From Steroidobacteraceae bacterium (GTDB taxonomy: Bacteria > Pseudomonadota > Gammaproteobacteria > Steroidobacterales > Steroidobacteraceae), in contig JAJTCR010000078.1 of assembly GCA_021325695.1 (NCBI GenBank), positions 1 to 6,661 of the forward strand: a stretch of 6,661 nucleotides of DNA, in the 5' to 3' direction. A model generated the notes under the pieces. That model was not told where the DNA came from and did no database searches. It worked only from the letters and a program-made list of their open reading frames with translations. Made by a program: the position numbers and the translations under genes. Shown piece after piece: positions 1-4,782 of this stretch; position 1 is the first letter of the stretch; every line of letters starts with the position of its first letter.

Positions 1-538
1 GCAGCGGGCGGCGCAGGCGCTCGGTCGCCTGGACGTGGTCGTCGCCAACGCGGGCATCGGCGTGCTGACGCCGGTCGGCAAGAACAAGCTGCCGGCCATC
101 GGTGAGACGTTCGCCGTGAACCTGCTGGGCGCCATCGCGACGATCGAGGCCGCGCTGCCGATCATGAAGATGCAGGGCGGCGGGCAGGTCGTGGGCGTCA
201 CGTCGGTTGCGGGCGCGAAGGGCCTGCCGGGCTTCTCGGCCTACAGCGCGAGCAAGGCCGGCCTGCACCGCTACCTGCAGGCGGCGCGCAGCGAGTTGCG
301 CGGCACCGGCATCGTCGTGACGGAGCTCGCGCCGGGTTTCATCGACACCGACATGAACCGCGGCCAGGGCGCACGTCCGTTCGTGATCCCGGTCGAACGT
401 GGCGCCGCGATCATGGCGCGCATGATCGAGCGCAATGTCGGCATGCGCTGGGTGCCCGTGCTGCCGTGGACGCTCATCGCGCTGATGCTCAAGCTTCTTC
501 CGGCCGCCGCGGTCGCGCCGCGGCAGCAGCGTCACTGA
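1..538 (+). CDS. Short-chain dehydrogenase/reductase (SDR), 5' end cut off by the window
   Basis: This is a partial NAD(P)-dependent oxidoreductase of the classical SDR family. The reading frame is open from base 2 with no start in view, so the nucleotide-binding TGxxxGxG motif lies upstream. The visible part begins LGRLDVVVANAG, containing the NAG motif at 47-55. The active-site set is intact: Asn in AVNLLG, Ser in VTSVAG (codon 203-205), Tyr in YSASK (codon 242-244) and Lys four residues later, with the usual 13-residue Ser-Tyr spacing. The last 30 or so residues contain a hydrophobic stretch (WVPVLPWTLIALMLKLLP) that could anchor it to the membrane. It ends 12 nt before the acyl-CoA dehydrogenase and is probably in the same operon. 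The substrate cannot be read from sequence; an acyl-chain or hydroxy-lipid is only an inference from context. An in-frame GTG at 35 is internal, not the start. Confidence 0.93.
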   Translation, partial: QRAAQALGRLDVVVANAGIGVLTPVGKNKLPAIGETFAVNLLGAIATIEAALPIMKMQGGGQVVGVTSVAGAKGLPGFSAYSASKAGLHRYLQAARSELRGTGIVVTELAPGFIDTDMNRGQGARPFVIPVERGAAIMARMIERNVGMRWVPVLPWTLIALMLKLLPAAAVAPRQQRH

Positions 539-540
539 CG

Positions 541-546
541 AGGAGG
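541..546 (+). promoter_or_regulatory. Ribosome binding site for the acyl-CoA dehydrogenase
   Basis: AGGAGG, a full-strength Shine-Dalgarno core, lies 4 nt before the GTG at 551 and directly after the upstream SDR stop at 536-538. It supports the GTG start and tight translational coupling of the two genes. Confidence 0.8.
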
Positions 547-550
547 CCTG

Positions 551-1774
551 GTGGATTTCGAACTGTCACCGCGTGTAAAGGAACTGCAGGCGCGGCTGCT
601 CGCGTTCATGGACGAACACGTCTACCCGAACGAGGCACGGTTCTTCGCCGAGGTCGAGGCGAACAAGTCGCAGGGTCGCGCGTGGACGCCGACCCGGGTG
701 ATGGAGGAACTCAAGGCGAAGGCGCGCGCCACCGGACTCTGGAACCTGTTCCTGCCGGAGTCGGAGCACGGCGCCGGCCTCACGAACCTCGAGTACGCGC
801 CACTGGCCGAAATCACGGGCCGCTCGCACATCGCCCCGGAAGCGATCAACTGCTCAGCGCCAGACACGGGCAACATGGAAGTGCTGGTGCGCTACGGCAA
901 CGAGGAGCAGAAACGACGCTGGCTCGAGCCGTTGCTGGCCGGCGAGATTCGCTCGGGCTTTGCGATGACGGAGCCAGCGGTCGCCTCCTCGGATGCGACC
1001 AACATCTCGGCGCGCATCGTCCGGGACGGCGAGCACTACGTGATCAACGGTCGCAAGTGGTGGACCTCCGGTGCCGCCGACCCTCGTTGCAAGGTGCTGA
1101 TCTTCATGGGCAAGACCGACCCGGACAATCCGGATCGGCACCGCCAGCAGTCGATGATCCTCGTGCCGATGGACACGCCGGGGGTGCGCCTCGTGCGTCA
1201 CGTGCCGGTCTTCGGTTATCTCGACGAGCCGCACGGACATCCGGAGGTCGATTTCGAGAATGTGCGCGTCCCGGCGTCGAACCTGCTGCTGGGCGAAGGC
1301 CGCGGCTTCGAGATCGCGCAGGGGCGACTCGGGCCCGGGCGCATCCATCACTGCATGCGCATGCTCGGCGCCGCGGAGCGCGCACTCGAGGCGATGTGCA
1401 GGCGTGCAATGTCGCGCACGGCGTTCCACAAGCGCCTGGCCGAACAGGGGGTCTGGCGCGAGCGCATCGCGGACGCGCGCATGAAACTCGACCAGGCCCG
1501 CTTCCTGACGTTGCACGCCGCGTGGAAGATGGACGTGGCCGGCAACAAGGCCGCGCAGAAGGAGATCGCGATGATCAAGGTCGTCGCACCGAACGTCGCC
1601 TGCCAGGTGGTGGACCAGGCGATCCAGTTGTTCGGCGGCGCCGGCGTGACCGACGACTTCGGGCTGGGCTGGGCGTACGCAAGCGCGCGCACGCTCCGGA
1701 TCGCCGACGGCCCGGACGAGGTACACCGCAATCACATCGCGAAGCTCGAGCTCGCCCGATACATCACCCGCTGA
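551..1774 (+). CDS. Acyl-CoA dehydrogenase, ACAD10/ACAD11-like subfamily
   Basis: A 407-residue FAD-dependent acyl-CoA dehydrogenase of usual length, starting at GTG 551 behind AGGAGG. The N-terminal helical domain covers about 1-130, the middle beta domain about 131-245 and the C-terminal helical domain about 250-400. Visible motifs are FAMTEP (137-142) with ASSDATN, the [13 protein letters not shown] stretch, [20 protein letters not shown] (249-269), FGGAGV (361-366) and ADGPDEVHR (385-393). The wording of these motifs matches the dehydrogenase domain of human ACAD10/ACAD11 and bacterial relatives rather than MCAD- or IVD-type enzymes. In MCAD the catalytic base is Glu in the C-terminal YEG; here the aligned position is Asp386. 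Known members of this subfamily act on 4-phospho-acyl-CoAs in 4-hydroxyacid breakdown, so that role is possible here. The gene is flanked 12 nt on each side by SDR genes, suggesting an operon. It is cytosolic; no signal peptide is seen. Confidence 0.95.
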   Translation: MDFELSPRVKELQARLLAFMDEHVYPNEARFFAEVEANKSQGRAWTPTRVMEELKAKARATGLWNLFLPESEHGAGLTNLEYAPLAEITGRSHIAPEAINCSAPDTGNMEVLVRYGNEEQKRRWLEPLLAGEIRSGFAMTEPAVASSDATNISARIVRDGEHYVINGRKWWTSGAADPRCKVLIFMGKTDPDNPDRHRQQSMILVPMDTPGVRLVRHVPVFGYLDEPHGHPEVDFENVRVPASNLLLGEGRGFEIAQGRLGPGRIHHCMRMLGAAERALEAMCRRAMSRTAFHKRLAEQGVWRERIADARMKLDQARFLTLHAAWKMDVAGNKAAQKEIAMIKVVAPNVACQVVDQAIQLFGGAGVTDDFGLGWAYASARTLRIADGPDEVHRNHIAKLELARYITR

Positions 1775-1777
1775 GGT
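1773..1777 (+). promoter_or_regulatory. Ribosome binding site that fixes a TTG start
   Basis: GAGGT overlaps the TGA stop of the dehydrogenase (1772-1774) and ends 9 nt before the TTG at 1787. The downstream SDR shares the dehydrogenase's reading frame, so it cannot begin before 1775, and the TTG is the only start codon ahead of its glycine motif. Confidence 0.7.
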
Positions 1778-1786
1778 CGTTCGCGC

Positions 1787-2596
1787 TTGAACATCGACGG
1801 CAAGATCGCATTCGTGACCGGCGCCGGCCGCGGCATCGGCCGCGCCCTGTGTCGTGAGTTCCGGACGCGCGGTGCCGCCGGTGTCGTCGTCGCCGACCTC
1901 GATGGCGAGCGGGCGCGCGACACCGCGGCCGAACTCGGCGGACTCGGCGTGCAGTGCGATGTCTCGGACGAGGCTGCCGTCAACGCGGCCGTCCGCGCGG
2001 CGCTAGCGCACTACGGCCGCGTCGACATTCTCGTGTCGAACGCGGGTTTCGGCGTGACCGAACTCGACCTCGACGATGCCCTCTCGGCACCCAACGCGAT
2101 GTGGCAGCGCATGTGGGAGGTGCACGTGATGGCGCACGTGTACGCGGTGCGCGCGCTGCTGCCCGGCATGCTCGAGCGTGCGGAGGGGTACCTCGTCAAC
2201 GTCGCTTCGGCGGCGGGCGTGCTGAGCCAGGTGGGCGACACCGCCTACAGCGTGACCAAGCACGGGGCGGTCGGCCTCGCCGAGTCGCTCGCCATCACGT
2301 ACGTCGAGCGCGGCATTCGCGTCTCGGTCGTCTGCCCGCAGTACGTCGCCACCGCAATCACCGGTTTCGACGAGGCGCTGCCCGAGGGGACGGTGCCGGG
2401 CGTGCTGACGGTAGAACAGGCGGCATGCGCTATCGCCGACGGCCTCGAGCGGGAGCAGTTCCTGCTGCTGACCCACGCCGAGGTGCTCGGCTTCTTCCAG
2501 CGCAAGGCGTCCGATTACGACCGCTGGCTGGCCGGCATGCGCCGCCTGCGGGCCGGCCTGCGATGCTCGGGCGGCTTCCTCAAGGTCAAGCGTTGA
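1787..2596 (+). CDS. Short-chain dehydrogenase/reductase (SDR), TTG start
   Basis: A 269-residue classical SDR, complete and of normal family length. A Rossmann fold begins at once: TGAGRGIG (11-18) binds the dinucleotide, with an acidic VADLDGER stretch (about 35-42) whose Asp at the end of beta-2 favours NAD(H) over NADP(H) by the usual rule. CDVSD is at 57-61 and NAG at 85-87. Ser141, Tyr154 and Lys158 (YSVTK) form the catalytic set with standard spacing. The fourth residue, normally Asn in a VNV-type motif, is His113 (EVHVMAH). The TTG start is supported by GAGGT overlapping the stop of the preceding dehydrogenase. It probably works with the dehydrogenase and first SDR in oxidising or reducing a hydroxy- or keto-acyl intermediate, but the substrate is not evident. 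The C-terminal 30 residues are basic. It is the last gene of the run. Confidence 0.94.
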   Translation: MNIDGKIAFVTGAGRGIGRALCREFRTRGAAGVVVADLDGERARDTAAELGGLGVQCDVSDEAAVNAAVRAALAHYGRVDILVSNAGFGVTELDLDDALSAPNAMWQRMWEVHVMAHVYAVRALLPGMLERAEGYLVNVASAAGVLSQVGDTAYSVTKHGAVGLAESLAITYVERGIRVSVVCPQYVATAITGFDEALPEGTVPGVLTVEQAACAIADGLEREQFLLLTHAEVLGFFQRKASDYDRWLAGMRRLRAGLRCSGGFLKVKR

Positions 2597-2634
2597 CCGC
2601 CGCACGGCAAGGACCATGAGCGTCCACTCCCTGT

Positions 2635-2665
2635 TTGGTTGCAGCGCAGCAAGCAGTGCTAGACT
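2635..2665 (+). promoter_or_regulatory. Candidate extended -10 promoter for the acyltransferase
   Basis: TGC followed by TAGACT (2657-2665) resembles an extended -10 element, with TAGACT matching 4 of 6 bases of TATAAT. TTGCAG at 2639-2644 is a possible -35 but the 15-bp spacer is short; TTGGTT at 2635-2640 gives 19 bp. A start near 2672 would leave a leader of about 43 nt before the ATG at 2715 and exclude the in-frame upstream ATG at 2616. This rests on motif matching only. Confidence 0.4.
2639..2652. promoter_or_regulatory. Palindromic operator candidate, copy 1
   Basis: TTGCAGCGCAGCAA matches its own reverse complement at 12 of 14 positions, with TTGC/GCAA arms around a GCGC core. It overlaps the possible -35 region of the acyltransferase promoter. 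The surrounding 18 bp (2635-2652) recurs with one mismatch at 5669-5686, upstream of the divergent hydrolase and peptidase genes, which argues for a transcription-factor site. Confidence 0.45.
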
Positions 2666-2674
2666 CGCCAGGGC

Positions 2675-2696
2675 GCGCCCACCTCGCATCGGGCGC
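2675..2696 (+). other. GC hairpin in the acyltransferase leader
   Basis: GCGCCC (2675-2680) and GGGCGC (2691-2696) can form a 6-bp all-GC stem with a 10-nt loop. It lies between the inferred transcription start and the Shine-Dalgarno at 2701. There is no U-tract, so it is not an obvious terminator; it may stabilise the mRNA or affect initiation. Confidence 0.35.
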
Positions 2697-2700
2697 CAGC

Positions 2701-2706
2701 AGAGGA
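2701..2706 (+). promoter_or_regulatory. Ribosome binding site choosing the acyltransferase start
   Basis: AGAGGA ends 8 nt before the ATG at 2715. The in-frame ATG at 2616 has only a weak purine stretch before it and would add 33 residues that do not resemble the family, so 2715 is the better start. Confidence 0.7.
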
Positions 2707-2714
2707 CGATCGGA

Positions 2715-4205
2715 ATGCGGCAGTTGCGCGGTGAGGATGCCCGGTTCGTGTACGCCGAGTCGGGTCACGCCAACTCGAACATCACGCTGATCTCGATCTA
2801 CGATCCCTCGACCGCGGCCGAGGGCCGCGTCCGGTTCAAGGGCCTGCTCAAGCACGTCGAGAGTCGGCTGCACCTCTCGCCGATCTTCCGCCACAAGCTG
2901 CTGCGTGTGCCGCTCGAGCTCGACTTTCCGTACTGGATCGAGGACGAAGGCTTCGACCTCGAGTACCACGTGCGCCACATCGCGCTGCCGAAGCCGGGCG
3001 ACTGGCGCCAGTTCTGCATCCAGGCCTCGCGCATCCACGCGCGACCGCTCGATCTGTCGCGGCCGCTCTGGGAGCTCTACCTCGTCGAGGGCCTCGACGC
3101 CTTCCTCGACCTGCCCAAGGACAGCTTCGCGATCCTCGCAAAGATCCACCACGCCGCGATCGACTTCCGCGGCGGCGCCGAGATCATGACGCTGCTGCAC
3201 GACACGACGCCGACGCCGCCGTCGCCCGAGCCGCCGGAGCCGTGGTTCCCCGAATCCCCGCCGGGTTCCGTGTCGCTGCTCTCGCGCGCGCTCGTGAACA
3301 ACATCGTGCGGCCGCTGATGTTCGCGGGCCCGCTCACGCGTGCGCTCGGCAAGATCGGCCCGGCGGTGCTGGGGTCGCTCGGCGACCTCTGGTTCGGCCA
3401 CGAGCGCATGCCGGTCACGCGTTTCAACTCGGAGGTGTCGCCGCACCGCGTGTTCGAGTCGCGACGCTTCTTCATCGACGAATTCAAGCGCATCCGCGCG
3501 CTCGTGCCCGGTGCGACGATCAACGATGCCGTGCTTGCGGTCTGCGGCGGCGCATTGCGACGGTACCTGAACGCGCACGAGGAACTGCCGGCGGACAGCC
3601 TCGTGTCTCTCGCGCCGGTCTCGATCCGCTCCGAGATCAGCGGCGAGGAGCGCCCCGGCATCAGCCTGATCCGCGTCTCGCTCGGCACCGAGATCGACGA
3701 CCCGGTCAAGCGCCTGCGCGCGATCCAGAAGCACACGTCGGCGAGCGTGGACATCGAGCAGGCCGTGAGCGCCAAGGAACTGACGGACATCACCAAGCAC
3801 GCGCCCGCCGCGACGCTCGCGTTGTCGGCACGCCTGCTCGCGGGCTCCTCGCTGGATGTCGGCGTGCACGAGCCGCTCGCCGGGTGCACGATCATGAACG
3901 TGCCCGGGCCGACGACGCCGCTCTATTTCGACGGCTCCCGGATGACCTACTTCTCGGCGATCATGCCGATCTCCGACGGCATGGGGCTCGTGTTCGCGGT
4001 CACCAGTTACGACGGCATGATCTTCATTTCGCCGACCTCGTGCCGCGAGCAGTTGCCGGATCCCGAGTTCTTTGCGCAGTGCATCCGCGACAGCTTCCAG
4101 GAATACCTGGCGGTCGCCGACCGCAAGCCGAAGCGGCGCGCGAAGCGCCGGCTCAAGAAGGTCGTCGTGAAGCGGAAGGTCGCGACGCGGAAGAAAGCGG
4201 CCTGA
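2715..4205 (+). CDS. Wax ester synthase/diacylglycerol acyltransferase (WS/DGAT family)
   Basis: A 496-residue O-acyltransferase that would join an acyl-CoA to a long-chain alcohol or diacylglycerol, making wax ester or triacylglycerol at the cytoplasmic membrane or lipid inclusions. The start MRQLRGEDARFVYAES matches the usual family opening (MxxLxGxDAxFLYxE). Further marks are RPLWE (116-120), the active-site HHAAIDF (145-151), the TINDAVLAVCGGALRRYL stretch (268-285) and NVPGP (395-399) followed by PLYF and a family-typical SYDG segment. The canonical motif is HHxxxDG; both His and the Asp are kept but the last Gly is Phe151. A Pro-rich linker (about 164-184) joins the two lobes. The last 26 residues contain about 15 Lys/Arg (KPKRRAKRRLKK and onward), beyond the family core. 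It probably has its own promoter, separate from the upstream SDR/dehydrogenase run. Actual substrate choice is unknown. Confidence 0.95.
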   Translation: MRQLRGEDARFVYAESGHANSNITLISIYDPSTAAEGRVRFKGLLKHVESRLHLSPIFRHKLLRVPLELDFPYWIEDEGFDLEYHVRHIALPKPGDWRQFCIQASRIHARPLDLSRPLWELYLVEGLDAFLDLPKDSFAILAKIHHAAIDFRGGAEIMTLLHDTTPTPPSPEPPEPWFPESPPGSVSLLSRALVNNIVRPLMFAGPLTRALGKIGPAVLGSLGDLWFGHERMPVTRFNSEVSPHRVFESRRFFIDEFKRIRALVPGATINDAVLAVCGGALRRYLNAHEELPADSLVSLAPVSIRSEISGEERPGISLIRVSLGTEIDDPVKRLRAIQKHTSASVDIEQAVSAKELTDITKHAPAATLALSARLLAGSSLDVGVHEPLAGCTIMNVPGPTTPLYFDGSRMTYFSAIMPISDGMGLVFAVTSYDGMIFISPTSCREQLPDPEFFAQCIRDSFQEYLAVADRKPKRRAKRRLKKVVVKRKVATRKKAA

Positions 4206-4211
4206 GAGAGA

Positions 4212-4267
4212 GTGGCCGGTGGCCGGTGGCCGGTGGCCGGTGGCTAGGGTCTAGTGTCTGGTGTTCC
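4212..4267 (+). repeat. Tandem heptad array, left arm of element 1
   Basis: Eight consecutive 7-bp units run from 4212 to 4267: GTGGCCG four times exactly, then diverging units of the same pattern such as GTGGCTA (4240-4246) and GTGTCTG (4254-4260). The array begins 7 nt after the acyltransferase stop. The first four units contain GGCC palindromes and could fold on themselves. Confidence 0.9.
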
Positions 4268-4346
4268 GTAGGAACGAAGCATCGGACGCACACGCTGCCG
4301 TTAGGACGAGCGTCCGACCAACCGCTAGACACTGAACACTAGACAC
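4254..4346. repeat. Large inverted repeat with nested hairpins (element 1)
   Basis: GTGTCTGGTGTTC (4254-4266) pairs with GAACACTAGACAC (4334-4346), 13 pairs including one G-T wobble; A4253-T4347 adds another. The right arm is three heptads in opposite orientation (4326-4346). Inside the loop, TCGGACGC (4282-4289) pairs perfectly with GCGTCCGA (4310-4317), and GTTCC-GTA-GGAAC (4263-4275) is a small alternative hairpin. The element sits between two convergent genes, so it could serve as a two-way transcription barrier, although no T-tract follows. Confidence 0.75.
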
Positions 4347-4352
4347 TGTTCG

Positions 4353-4673
4353 TCATTCGACCACGACGGCCGTGCCGCTCGCCGAGACCATCAGCATGCT
4401 GTTGCCCTGACCGAGCACTTCATAGTCGAGGTCGACGCCGACGACTGCGTTGGCGCCCACCGCGCGCGCCCGCTGCTCCAGCTCGTCGAGCGCGATTTCC
4501 CGCGCGCGCTGCAGTTCACGCTCGTACGTGCCGGACCGGCCGCCGACGATGTCGCGCACGCCGGCGAACAGGTCCTTGAACACGTTGGCACCCATGATGG
4601 CCTCGCCGGCGACGACGCCGAGGTAGCGCACGATCCGACGGCCTTCGATCGAGGGCGTGGTGGTGATGTCCAT
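4353..4673 (-). CDS. ybjQ: YbjQ/UPF0145 family protein
   Basis: A 106-residue cytosolic protein of the YbjQ (UPF0145) family, full length. Family hallmarks are the opening [19 protein letters not shown], the central [19 protein letters not shown] segment (23-41), GGRSGTYE (44-51), and [13 protein letters not shown] (73-85), followed by the final beta strands [14 protein letters not shown]. The family is described as possibly heavy-metal-binding and forms oligomers in solved relatives, but its cellular role is not established, so no function is assigned. The ATG at 4671-4673 is the only sensible start, yet the preceding bases (CTTTCCCCC on the coding strand) contain no Shine-Dalgarno sequence. 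Both flanks carry heptad inverted-repeat elements: one ends about 6 nt from its stop and the other lies 8 nt upstream of its start. It is oriented like the hydrolase upstream but separated from it by the second element. Confidence 0.93.
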   Translation of the reverse strand: MDITTTPSIEGRRIVRYLGVVAGEAIMGANVFKDLFAGVRDIVGGRSGTYERELQRAREIALDELEQRARAVGANAVVGVDLDYEVLGQGNSMLMVSASGTAVVVE

Positions 4674-4680
4674 GGGGGAA

Positions 4681-4752
4681 AGTGTCTAGTGGCCAGTGTC
4701 TGGTGTCTAGTCAGAAGGTCGCGGCGGGTATTCCCACTGGCCACTAGCCACT
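4681..4752. repeat. Large inverted repeat (element 2)
   Basis: CTAGTGGCCAGTG (4686-4698) is a perfect 13-bp inverted repeat of 4735-4747. Past one mismatch (4685/4748) four more pairs extend it (4681-4684 with 4749-4752), giving 17 of 18 pairs around a 36-nt loop. It lies between two minus-strand genes, in the 5' region of ybjQ, so it would fold in a read-through transcript from the hydrolase. Confidence 0.82.
4682..4709 (+). repeat. Tandem heptad array, left arm of element 2
   Basis: Four 7-bp units (GTGTCTA, GTGGCCA, GTGTCTG, GTGTCTA) of the same family as element 1. The 12-mer AGTGTCTGGTGT at 4695-4706 is an exact direct repeat of 4253-4264, so related sequence in the same orientation lies on both sides of ybjQ. 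Confidence 0.88.
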
Positions 4753-4761
4753 AGCCACTAG
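4734..4761 (-). repeat. Tandem heptad array, right arm of element 2
   Basis: Four units in opposite orientation: CCACTGG followed by three exact copies of CCACTAG. This is the most regular right arm in the window and supplies one side of the 13-bp inverted repeat. Confidence 0.88.
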
Positions 4762-4780
4762 GCCAAGCTCTACCTGGCCT
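4760..4780 (-). terminator. Hairpin just after the hydrolase stop
   Basis: AGGCCA (4760-4765) and TGGCCT (4775-4780) form a 6-bp stem with a 9-nt loop, starting 2 nt beyond the hydrolase stop codon (4783-4785) on the minus strand. No T-run follows; the heptad array does. It may act as a weak terminator or a 3'-end stabiliser. Confidence 0.35.
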
Positions 4781-4782
4781 GC

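Noticed and set aside
466..1857. Long plus-strand open frame of 463 codons overlapping the dehydrogenase
   Set aside because: Arg/Gly/Ala-rich with no domain, fully overlapping a clear acyl-CoA dehydrogenase; a high-GC frame shadow.
2671..2680. GGGCGCGCCC 10-bp palindrome as an operator
   Set aside because: Short GC palindromes are expected by chance at this composition, and its right half is better explained as part of the leader hairpin.
2616..2714. Upstream ATG start giving a 529-residue acyltransferase
   Set aside because: The extra 33 residues do not resemble the family, the region carries promoter-like elements, and AGAGGA precedes the ATG at 2715.
2586..3869. Minus-strand open frame of 427 codons opposite the acyltransferase
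   Set aside because: Low-complexity Arg/Asp/Glu-rich translation typical of the antisense of a GC-rich gene; the plus strand holds an intact WS/DGAT.
3242..4342. Plus-strand open frame of 366 codons overlapping the acyltransferase and running through the heptads
   Set aside because: Arg/Ala-rich shadow frame with no ribosome site; the heptad part would be translated noise.
4206..4352. CRISPR array
   Set aside because: Units are 7 bp, contiguous and degenerate, with no spacers or cas genes.
4212..4761. Insertion sequence or transposon bounded by the heptad repeats
   Set aside because: Only a ybjQ gene lies between them; no transposase is present and no target duplication is evident, so a mobile element is not annotated.
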